Shown in pieces: positions 5,379 through 10,709 of a stretch of DNA of 10,709 bases (within the stretch, counting starts at the first letter, position 1; every line of letters starts with the position of its first letter). The position numbers and the translations under genes are program-made. The DNA is from DATHSN01 sp035464115 (GTDB lineage Bacteria > Actinomycetota > Acidimicrobiia > Acidimicrobiales > SKKL01): positions 1-10,709 of the forward strand of contig DATHSN010000273.1 of the NCBI GenBank assembly GCA_035464115.1, read 5' to 3'. The notes beneath the pieces are model-generated. The model saw only the letters and a list, made by a program, of their open reading frames with translations, was not told where the DNA came from and made no database searches.

Positions 5379-6158
5379 TCAGCGGTCGCGGACGTAGCGC
5401 AGCAGCAGGGTGCCGTCGTCGTCGGCGACGGCCCGGTCGAGTCGCATGCGGTCGAGCCGGCCGGGCCCCGGTGCGGTCACCACCCGGCTGCTCGCCCCAC
5501 CGACCAACGTGGGTGACACGGTGAGGCACAGCTCGTCGATCAGGTCGGCCGCCGCCAGCACCCCGTTCAGGGTGGGGCCGCCCTCGACGAGCACCACCCG
5601 GGCGCCCCGGGCACCCAGCTCGCGCAGCGCCGCCCCCAGGTCGACGCGCCCGTCACCCGCCTCCACCAGCTCGGCCACCGCGGCGGCCTCGACGCGACGA
5701 GCGGCGGGGACCGCGGCACCCACCAGCAGGTAGGGCGGGGCGTCGGGGTCGGGCTCGGCGAACAGCGGGAGGGTCAGGTCGATCTCGGCGCGGCTCGACA
5801 CCACGGCGAGCCGCGCCGCCGGCGCCTGGCCCCGGCGGAGGCGGGCGGCGCGCTGGTGCTCGGTGGGTCGGTGGGGGCGGTAGCGCTCGGCGGTGACCGT
5901 GGCCGATCCGGCCACGATGACGTCGGCCACGGCTCGCACCGCCGAGAACGCGGCGCGGTCGGCGGGTCCCCCGAGCGGCCCCGACACACCGTCGACCTCG
6001 ATGGCCCCGTCGGCGCTGGCGATCATGTTGAGCATCACCCAGGGCCGGTCGGGCGGTGCGGGCCGGGCCTCGGCCGCCACCAGGTCGTCGAGGTCGACCG
6101 CGGTGCCGGTCACGCCCTCGGGCAGGTGGGACGGGGGGAGATCGAGTCGGCGCAGCAC
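5379..6158 (-). CDS. Stand-alone RibD C-terminal (pyrimidine reductase / DHFR-like) protein
   Basis: This 259-residue protein consists only of the RibD C-terminal reductase fold, which is related to dihydrofolate reductase and binds NADPH. Visible motifs are WVMLNMIASADGAIEVDG (residues 40-57), a nucleotide-binding segment around VADVIVAGSATVTAERYRP (77-95), and the family signature RVVLVEGGPTLNGVL (187-201). The cytidine-deaminase domain of bifunctional RibD is absent, and no other riboflavin genes are nearby. Size and type resemble mycobacterial Rv2671, reported to act as an alternative dihydrofolate reductase, so either folate or flavin reduction is possible. The GTG start at 6158 is supported by a -10-like TACGGT 6 nt upstream. 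It ends 31 nt from convergent nrdR, and I see no clear terminator hairpin there. Confidence 0.85.
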   Translation of the reverse strand: MLRRLDLPPSHLPEGVTGTAVDLDDLVAAEARPAPPDRPWVMLNMIASADGAIEVDGVSGPLGGPADRAAFSAVRAVADVIVAGSATVTAERYRPHRPTEHQRAARLRRGQAPAARLAVVSSRAEIDLTLPLFAEPDPDAPPYLLVGAAVPAARRVEAAAVAELVEAGDGRVDLGAALRELGARGARVVLVEGGPTLNGVLAAADLIDELCLTVSPTLVGGASSRVVTAPGPGRLDRMRLDRAVADDDGTLLLRYVRDR

Positions 6159-6164
6159 GAGCCG

Positions 6165-6170
6165 ACCGTA
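6165..6170 (-). promoter_or_regulatory. Candidate -10 element of the RibD-like gene (leaderless)
   Basis: On the minus strand TACGGT (6170 to 6165) is followed by 6 nt and then GTG at 6158. The same hexamer at the same distance precedes the 92-residue gene at 9605. No Shine-Dalgarno is seen. Confidence 0.45.
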
Positions 6171-6207
6171 CCGAGCGCCGAGTGGCCCGCGGTGGGTGCG
6201 GCGCGGT

Positions 6208-6213
6208 CAGAAT
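6208..6213 (+). promoter_or_regulatory. Candidate -10 element of the molybdopterin oxidoreductase gene
   Basis: CAGAAT resembles a -10 (xANNNT) and would give a leader of about 20 nt that includes the GAGGGGG ribosome-binding site at 6228-6234. It lies in the 81-nt gap to the divergent RibD-like gene. No clear -35 is visible. Confidence 0.3.
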
Positions 6214-6239
6214 GGGCGCTCGCGTCCGAGGGGGAACCG

Positions 6240-8534
6240 ATGACCGTCACCGAGCCACGCCGTCGCACCGACGCCGAGCCCGCCACCGAGCGCCGCACGG
6301 CGATCCGGACCTGTCCGTTGTGCGAGGCGGTGTGCGGCCTCGAGCTCACCCTCGAGGGTGACCGGGTGGTGCGGGTCCGCGGCGATCGCGACGACGTGTT
6401 CAGTCGGGGCTACCTGTGCCCCAAGGGCACCACCATCGGCGCCCTGCACGACGATCCCGACCGGGTCCGCCGCCCGCTGGTGAAGCGCGACGGCGCGTTC
6501 GTCGAGGTGTCCTGGGCGGAGGCCTGGCGGGCGGTGGCCGAGGGCCTCGGGGGTGTGGTCGAGCGCCACGGGCGCGAGGCGCTCGCCTACTACGCCGGCA
6601 ACCCCAACGCCCACAACCTCGGCGCGCTGCTCTACGGCCGGGTGCTCGGCCGGGGCATCGGCTCGCCCAACGTGTTCTCGGCGAGCACCGTCGACCAGCG
6701 CCCCAAGGAGATCTCGGCCGGGCTCATGTTCGGCCACCCGCTCACGCTGCCGGTGCCCGACGTCGACCGCACCGACCTCCTGATCGTGCTCGGCGCCAAC
6801 CCCTACGCCAGCAACGGCAGCCTGGCCACCGCGCCCGACTGGCCCGGACGGCTCGAGGCGCTGCAGGCCCGGGGCGGCCGCCTCGTCGTGATCGACCCGC
6901 GTCGCACCCGCACCGCCGAGCAGGCCGACGAGCACGTGGCGATCATCCCGGGCACCGACGCGCTGCTGCTCGCGGCCATGGTCCACGTGCTGGCCGCCGA
7001 CGACCTCGTCGACCTGGGTCACCTCGCCGACGCCACCGTCGGGGTCGACGAGGTGCTCGCGGCGGTGGCCCCGTTCTCGCCCGAGGCGGTGGCCGAGGCC
7101 TGTGGCATCGACGCGGCCACGATCCGCCGGCTCACCCACGAGCTGGCCGCCGCCGAGTCGGCCGCCGTCTACGGCCGCATCGGCACGTGCGTCGTCGAGT
7201 TCGGCACCACGACGAGCTGGCTGGTCGACGTGGTGAACGCGCTGTCGGGCAACCTCGACCGCCCGGGTGGCGCCATGTTCACCACCGCGGCGGTGGGCGC
7301 CGCCAACACCCGGGGCGCGCCCCGCGTCGGCCGCGGCATCCGTCTGCACCGCCGCCACAGCCGGGTGCGGGGCCTGCCCGAGACGCTCGGCGAGCTGCCG
7401 GTGGCCGTGCTGGCCGAGGAGATCGACACGCCCGGCGAGGGCCAGATCCGCGCCCTCGTCACCGCCGCCGGCAACCCGGTGCTGTCGACGCCGAACAGCG
7501 CCCGGCTCGATGCCGCGCTGGCGTCGCTCGAGTTCATGGTCAGCGTCGACATCTACGTCAACGAGACCACCCGCCACGCCGACGTGATCCTGCCCGCGCC
7601 CTCGGCGCTGCAGAAGGCGCACTACGACATCCCGTTCTTCCAGCTGGCCCTGCGCAACGTGGCCAACTGGTCGCCCGCGGTCCTGCCTCTCGACGACGAC
7701 CAGCTCGACGAGTGGGAGGTCCTCGTCACCCTGGGCCGCATCGCGGCGGGCGACGCCCCCGATGCCATCGACGTCGCGGCGGTCGACGACGCCGTCGCCC
7801 ACGCCCTGGCCGCGTCGATCACCGGCGACGACACCTCTCCGCTCGCGGGGCGCGATCCGAGCGAGCTGCTCGACGCCGTCGCTCCCCGCCGGGGCCCGGC
7901 CCGGCTGGTCGACCTGCAGCTGCGCAGCGGGCCCCACGGCGACCACTTCGGGCTGCGCCCCGACGGCCTGAGCCTCGACGTGCTCGAGGCCAACCCCCAC
8001 GGGGTCGACCTCGGGCCGCTCGAGCCCCGCCTCCCCGACGCGCTGCGGACCCCGTCGGGGATGATCGAGCTGGCACCCGACATCCTGGTCGCCGACCTCG
8101 ACCGCTTGGCGGCCGACCTCGAGCGGCGGCGGACCGACCCCGACGACCGCCTGGTGCTCGTCGGTCGGCGCGACCTGCGCTCGAACAACTCGTGGATGCA
8201 CAACGTCACCGTGCTGGTGAAGGGGCGGCCGCGCTGCACGCTGCACGTCCACCCCGACGACGCCGAGCGGCTGGGGCTGGTCGGCGGTGGGTCGGCGCGG
8301 ATCACGTCGCGCGTGGGCGAGGTGGTGGCGCCGGTGGAGGTCACCGACGCCATCCGTCCCGGCGTGGTGAGCCTGCCCCACGGGTGGGGTCACGACCTGC
8401 CCGGCGTGCGCCTCGGCGTGGCCGCCGAGCACGCCGGGGTCAACAGCAACGTGCTCGCCGACGACGAGGCCATCGACCCGATCTCGGGCAACGCGGTGCT
8501 CAACGGCATCCCCGTGACGGTCGCGTCCGCTTGA
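6240..8534 (+). CDS. Soluble molybdopterin/[4Fe-4S] oxidoreductase catalytic subunit (DMSO reductase superfamily)
   Basis: This 764-residue protein is a bis-molybdopterin-guanine-dinucleotide enzyme. The N-terminal [4Fe-4S] site is intact: C25, C28, C32 and C60 (RTCPLCEAVCG and RGYLCPKGT). The cofactor-binding domains follow, with DLLIVLGANPYASNGS, RLVVIDPRRTRTAEQADEHV, GTDALLLAAM and GNPVLSTPNSARLD. The C-terminal molydopterin-binding beta-barrel starts near LVLVGRRDLRSNNSWMHN. A gapless comparison with NapA, from memory, puts D152 (STVDQRPK) at the molybdenum-ligand position. There is no twin-arginine signal or membrane segment, so it is cytoplasmic. ATG 6240 is chosen for GAGGGGG 5 nt upstream and the domain start. 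The frame extends upstream to 5856, but that part overlaps the RibD-like gene. No electron-transfer partner is adjacent. The substrate is unknown; formate dehydrogenase-like is a usual database label, not evidence. Confidence 0.9.
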   Translation: MTVTEPRRRTDAEPATERRTAIRTCPLCEAVCGLELTLEGDRVVRVRGDRDDVFSRGYLCPKGTTIGALHDDPDRVRRPLVKRDGAFVEVSWAEAWRAVAEGLGGVVERHGREALAYYAGNPNAHNLGALLYGRVLGRGIGSPNVFSASTVDQRPKEISAGLMFGHPLTLPVPDVDRTDLLIVLGANPYASNGSLATAPDWPGRLEALQARGGRLVVIDPRRTRTAEQADEHVAIIPGTDALLLAAMVHVLAADDLVDLGHLADATVGVDEVLAAVAPFSPEAVAEACGIDAATIRRLTHELAAAESAAVYGRIGTCVVEFGTTTSWLVDVVNALSGNLDRPGGAMFTTAAVGAANTRGAPRVGRGIRLHRRHSRVRGLPETLGELPVAVLAEEIDTPGEGQIRALVTAAGNPVLSTPNSARLDAALASLEFMVSVDIYVNETTRHADVILPAPSALQKAHYDIPFFQLALRNVANWSPAVLPLDDDQLDEWEVLVTLGRIAAGDAPDAIDVAAVDDAVAHALAASITGDDTSPLAGRDPSELLDAVAPRRGPARLVDLQLRSGPHGDHFGLRPDGLSLDVLEANPHGVDLGPLEPRLPDALRTPSGMIELAPDILVADLDRLAADLERRRTDPDDRLVLVGRRDLRSNNSWMHNVTVLVKGRPRCTLHVHPDDAERLGLVGGGSARITSRVGEVVAPVEVTDAIRPGVVSLPHGWGHDLPGVRLGVAAEHAGVNSNVLADDEAIDPISGNAVLNGIPVTVASA

Positions 8535-8552
8535 GGGTCGCCCCCGACCGTT

Positions 8553-8595
8553 CCGGCGAACCGACGGTGCGCCGGGCGCACCGTCGGTTCGCCGG
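8553..8595 (+). terminator. Perfect 20-bp stem-loop terminator
   Basis: Bases 8553-8572 and 8576-8595 are exact reverse complements, a 20-bp stem with a 3-nt loop (CGG at 8573-8575), starting 18 nt after the oxidoreductase stop. There is no T-tract, as is common in GC-rich actinobacteria. A stem this long and perfect is very unlikely by chance, so I read it as a strong intrinsic terminator insulating the next promoter. Confidence 0.85.
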
Positions 8596-8654
8596 TTCGC
8601 GCGCACAGCTCCGGGAATACCCACCCCGGCGAAGTGGTTCAGACTGTCACCTAA

Positions 8655-8660
8655 TAAGTT
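8655..8660 (+). promoter_or_regulatory. Candidate -10 element of the YceI gene
   Basis: TAAGTT (TANNNT) sits in an AT-rich patch (about 8650-8676) that stands out from its surroundings. It would give a transcript start near 8667 and overlaps the left arm of the inverted repeat at 8659-8670. No good -35 is seen. Confidence 0.4.
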
Positions 8661-8670
8661 CAAGTTTGAA
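8659..8670. promoter_or_regulatory. Inverted repeat TTCAA-GT-TTGAA, candidate operator
   Basis: Two 5-bp arms (8659-8663 and 8666-8670) around GT overlap the candidate -10 and lie 18 nt upstream of the YceI ATG. Short AT-rich palindromes at this position are typical MarR-family operators, and YceI genes are often under such regulators. No regulator gene is in the window, so the binder is unknown. Confidence 0.5.
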
Positions 8671-8688
8671 TCATATGGAGGGTTCCCC

Positions 8689-9270
8689 ATGTCCGACACC
8701 ACCGCCACCACCACCCGCAGCTTCGAGGGCCTCACCATCCCGGCCCCGGGCACCTTCGCCATCGACACCTCGCACTCGTCGGTCGAGTTCGTCGCCCGCC
8801 ACCTCATGGTCTCCAAGGTCCGGGGTCGCTTCGACTCGTTCGCGGGCACCATCACCGTCGCCGACGATCCGCTCGCCTCGAGCGTCGAGGTCAGCATCGA
8901 CGTGGCCTCGGTGAACACCGGCGAGGAGGGCCGTGACCAGCACCTGCGCAGCGGCGACTTCTTCGAGGCCGAGCAGCACCCGACCCTCACCTTCCGCTCC
9001 ACCGCGGTGCGCCACGTCGGCGGCAACGAGTTCGCGGTCGACGGCGAGCTCGCCATCAAGGGCGTGCAGCGCCCGATCACCCTGCCCGCCACCCTGGAGG
9101 GCGTCGCCGGCGACCCGTGGGGGGGCCAGCGGGTGGCCGTCGAGTCGACGATCGAGATCGACCGCGAGGAGTTCGGCCTCACCTGGAACCAGGCGCTCGA
9201 GACCGGCGGGGTGCTCGTCGGCAAGAAGGTCAAGATCGAGCTGGCCGTGCAGGCCGTCCGCCAGGGCTGA
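8689..9270 (+). CDS. YceI family lipocalin-like protein
   Basis: The 193-residue protein matches the YceI family, beta-barrels related in fold to lipocalins that bind isoprenoid or amphiphilic ligands. Motifs in order are GTFAIDTSHSSVEFVARHLMVSKVRGRF (21-48), VSIDVASVNTGEEGRDQHLRSGDFFEAEQHPTLTF (split here only for description; residues about 68-102), GELAIKGVQRPITLP and the C-terminal EEFGLTWNQALETGGVLVGKKVKIE. The conserved DxHLRS.DFF.A..HP core is complete. There is no signal peptide, so unlike E. coli YceI it should be cytoplasmic, as is common for actinobacterial members. ATG 8689 has GGAGGG (8677-8682) at 6-nt spacing. It is a single-gene unit with its own promoter and a terminator on both sides. 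Its physiological role is not known; stress or isoprenoid-quinone roles are guesses. Confidence 0.92.
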   Translation: MSDTTATTTRSFEGLTIPAPGTFAIDTSHSSVEFVARHLMVSKVRGRFDSFAGTITVADDPLASSVEVSIDVASVNTGEEGRDQHLRSGDFFEAEQHPTLTFRSTAVRHVGGNEFAVDGELAIKGVQRPITLPATLEGVAGDPWGGQRVAVESTIEIDREEFGLTWNQALETGGVLVGKKVKIELAVQAVRQG

Positions 9271-9281
9271 TCGGCACCGGC

Positions 9282-9325
9282 CGCGGTGCGGCCGTCGGCC
9301 CCTCGGGGTCGGCGGCGGCACCGCG
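9282..9325. terminator. Long imperfect stem-loop between convergent yceI-type and 92-residue genes
   Basis: CGCGGTGC (9282-9289) pairs with GCACCGCG (9318-9325). After one G-G mismatch the stem continues for about 12 further pairs (two G-T wobbles) to a 2-nt loop near 9303-9304. It fills most of the 56-nt gap between the two stop codons and should end transcription from both sides. Confidence 0.65.
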
Positions 9326-9326
9326 C

Positions 9327-9605
9327 TCAGCCCGGGGCGCCGGTCCCCTCGGCTCGGGCCAGCACCCGGTCGAGCTCCTCGCGCTGGAGCGGATCGATCC
9401 GGCCGAGCAGACCGGCGTAGAACCGCAGGCCGCGCGGTGACCCGACCACGTGCACCGGGATGCGCTCGTCGAGCTCGACGCCGTAGCCCGTGGGGATCCG
9501 CACCGACTCGACCCCGGCGGCCACCAGGTCGTCCCACTCGGCGGGCAGCTCGCCACCGTTGAGCGCGTAGAGCTCGGCGTCGACGAAGAACGTGAACTCG
9601 GCCAT
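9327..9605 (-). CDS. Hypothetical protein, 92 residues
   Basis: I do not recognise this protein. It is acidic, has no signal peptide, transmembrane helix or cysteine, and looks like a small soluble alpha/beta domain. It starts with a strand (MAEFTFFVDAEL), has a middle AAGVESVRIPTGYGVELDERIPVHVVG and ends in a helix (REELDRVLARAEG). The codon pattern resembles the neighbours, with G/C at most third positions, and a structured convergent terminator lies at its 3' end. TACGGT 6 nt before the ATG gives it a plausible leaderless promoter. These points make it more likely real than the many antisense frames here. The opposite strand is also open across it, as is usual at this GC content, so some doubt remains. 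Confidence 0.7.
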   Translation of the reverse strand: MAEFTFFVDAELYALNGGELPAEWDDLVAAGVESVRIPTGYGVELDERIPVHVVGSPRGLRFYAGLLGRIDPLQREELDRVLARAEGTGAPG

Positions 9606-9611
9606 GGCGGC

Positions 9612-9617
9612 ACCGTA
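9612..9617 (-). promoter_or_regulatory. Candidate -10 element of the 92-residue gene (leaderless)
   Basis: On the minus strand TACGGT (9617 to 9612) is followed by 6 nt and ATG at 9605, identical in hexamer and spacing to the RibD-like gene. No Shine-Dalgarno is seen. A TTGGGT 19 bp upstream of it is a weak -35 candidate. Confidence 0.45.
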
Positions 9618-9868
9618 GGAAGGCGGCGACCGGGTGACCCAACCGGGCCCGTAAGCGCGGGTGGGGGAGCGGGGTCAGGACCGGTGTGGCGCCGCACGCG
9701 TCGCACCACCGACCCGTCGACCGAGGAGGACCCGTGTCCTGCGCTCCCGCACCGTCCCTCGCCCCCCACCGTGCGCCGTGACCGCGGTGAGACGGTGGCA
9801 GGACCCCGCGCGGCGTGGAAGCATGGCGCCCTGCCGGTCGTCGGTGGGCCCGTACGCCCACGGCCGCT
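9618..9868. other. Intergenic region upstream of the sigma factor gene
   Basis: About 250 nt without a convincing gene. An open frame at 9661-9870 has a Pro/Arg-rich composition typical of a non-coding frame. A 6-bp stem-loop, GTGGGC (9844-9849) with GCCCAC (9856-9861), lies 7 nt before the sigma-gene ribosome-binding site and could affect its translation. I find no clear -35/-10 pair. Confidence 0.4.
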
Positions 9869-9883
9869 GAGAGGGGACCCGTC

Positions 9884-10709
9884 ATGTCCAGCGCACCTCC
9901 TCCTCCGCCCGCACGACCGGGCGCGGCGCGCGACGCCGAGCTGGTGGCCGCGATCCAGGCTGGCGACGCCGCCGCGTTCGCCGAGCTCTACGAGCGCTGG
10001 GTCGACCGCGTCCACGACGTGGTGCACCGCATCTGTTGGGACCCCGACGTCACCGCCGACGTGGTCCAGGACGTCTTCATCCGGGCCTGGAAGGGCGTCG
10101 GCCGACTCGAGGATCCCCACGCGTTCGGGGGCTGGCTGCTGCGGATCGGGCGCAACGTGGCGCTCAACAGCCGCCGCGGTGCCGGTCGGGTCGTGCTCAC
10201 CGGGGAGCCCGAGGTGCGCACCCGGGTCGAGGATGCCGCTCCGTCGTGGTCCGACCCGCACGCGGCGGTGGCCGACGGTGAGATCGCCGAGCTGCTCTGG
10301 GACGCCGCCGCCGCCCTCGGCGAGCGTGACGCCCAGGTGCTCGACCTGCACCTGCGCCACGGCCTCGCGCCCGCCGAGCTGGCCGAGGAGCTGGGCATCA
10401 ACCGCAACGCCGCCAACCAGGCGCTGCACCGCATGAAGCAGCGCCTCGGCGCGGCCGTGCGCGCCCGGGTGCTGTGGCGGGGCGGCGAGCCGCGGTGCGC
10501 CGAGCTGGCCCGGGCCCTGGCCGCGGCCGGGGTCACCCGGTTCGAGGCCGACGCGGTGCCGGTCATCAACCGCCACGTCACCACCTGTGACGACTGCGAC
10601 GAGCGCCAGCGGCTCTCGGTGCAGCCCGCCGCCATGTTCTCGGCCATCCCGGTGCTCGCCGCGCCGCTCGCGCTGCGCACGCGCGTCGCCGCGGCGCTCA
10701 CCGACGCTG
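9884..10709 (+). CDS. ECF sigma factor with C-terminal zinc-finger extension (partial)
   Basis: The frame runs from ATG 9884, with GAGAGGGG (9869-9876) 7 nt upstream, off the window end: 275 residues without a stop. Sigma region 2 is at about 18-92 (AIQAGDAAAFAELYERW, DVVQDVFIRAWKGVGRL, WLLRIGRNVALN). Sigma region 4 is at about 135-195 (LGERDAQVLDLHLRHGLAPAEL, ELGINRNAANQALHRMKQRL). Normal ECF factors end here at about 190 residues; this one continues with a zf-HC2-like pattern, C205 then H231-x3-C235-x2-C238, the arrangement of zinc-binding anti-sigma domains. The stretch FSAIPVLAAPLALRTRV (252-268) leads towards a possible membrane segment outside the window. It directs RNA polymerase to a small regulon; the signal is unknown. 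The fused finger may restrain the sigma domains in cis. Confidence 0.88.
   Translation, partial: MSSAPPPPPARPGAARDAELVAAIQAGDAAAFAELYERWVDRVHDVVHRICWDPDVTADVVQDVFIRAWKGVGRLEDPHAFGGWLLRIGRNVALNSRRGAGRVVLTGEPEVRTRVEDAAPSWSDPHAAVADGEIAELLWDAAAALGERDAQVLDLHLRHGLAPAELAEELGINRNAANQALHRMKQRLGAAVRARVLWRGGEPRCAELARALAAAGVTRFEADAVPVINRHVTTCDDCDERQRLSVQPAAMFSAIPVLAAPLALRTRVAAALTDA

Noticed and set aside
8181..8196. TCGAAC inside the oxidoreductase gene as a LexA box
   Set aside because: The right half (CGTGGA) does not match GTTCGA.
6207..9233. A 1008-codon open frame on the minus strand opposite the oxidoreductase and YceI genes
   Set aside because: It is antisense to two genes with clear family motifs. 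Long antisense frames are expected from strong third-position G/C bias, and its translation shows no domain pattern.
9661..9870. A 69-codon plus-strand frame between the 92-residue gene and the sigma factor gene
   Set aside because: Pro/Arg-rich translation without a Shine-Dalgarno or motif; it ends inside the sigma-gene ribosome-binding site.
1..10709. CRISPR array, tRNA, rRNA, insertion sequence or prophage
   Set aside because: I saw no regularly spaced repeats, tRNA cloverleaf, rRNA-like sequence, transposase motifs or phage genes on either strand.

Overview
This window is chromosomal DNA from a very GC-rich bacterium, almost certainly an actinobacterium. The signs are GTG starts, strong G/C at third codon positions, a TCGAAC-N4-GTTCGA type LexA box, an AhpE-type peroxiredoxin and lexA/nrdR as near neighbours. 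Acidimicrobiia is my guess for the class, but nothing here proves it. The content is mostly housekeeping, and I see no phage, insertion sequence, CRISPR, tRNA or rRNA. Third-position bias is similar in all genes, so there is no clear sign of recent transfer.

Layout. (1) 1-1229, plus strand: the C-terminal end of dapD followed 10 nt later by dapE, the succinylase branch of diaminopimelate/lysine synthesis. (2) 1324-3005, minus strand: purK-purE with an ATGA overlap, the two-step AIR to CAIR conversion of purine synthesis. (3) 3111-3584, plus: a peroxiredoxin divergent from purK. (4) 3604-4692: lexA (minus) divergent from a gene for an 82-residue single-pass membrane protein (plus). Four LexA-box-like sites lie in the 207-bp gap between them. 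(5) 4880-5347, plus: nrdR, repressor of ribonucleotide reductase genes. (6) 5379-6158, minus: a stand-alone RibD-C/dihydrofolate-reductase-like reductase. (7) 6240-8534, plus: a soluble molybdopterin/[4Fe-4S] oxidoreductase, closed by a perfect 20-bp hairpin. (8) 8689-9270, plus: a cytoplasmic YceI-family lipocalin-like protein behind an AT-rich promoter with an inverted repeat. (9) 9327-9605, minus: an unrecognised 92-residue protein. (10) 9884 to the end, plus: an ECF sigma factor with a C-terminal zinc-finger extension, cut by the window end.

The most interesting part is 4236-4692. A lexA gene facing a small membrane-protein gene across shared SOS operators is the arrangement of the known SOS cell-division inhibitors YneA (Bacillus), DivS (Corynebacterium) and Rv2719c/ChiZ (Mycobacterium). 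Here the protein ends shortly after its transmembrane helix and has no LysM domain, so it may be a minimal, undescribed member of that functional class. A second pattern is that several genes have an actinobacterial -10 hexamer (TANNNT or close to it) exactly 6 nt before the start codon and no good Shine-Dalgarno, which suggests leaderless transcripts. Genes with a clear Shine-Dalgarno do not show it. Three of the four convergent gene junctions hold a stem-loop that could end transcription from both sides.
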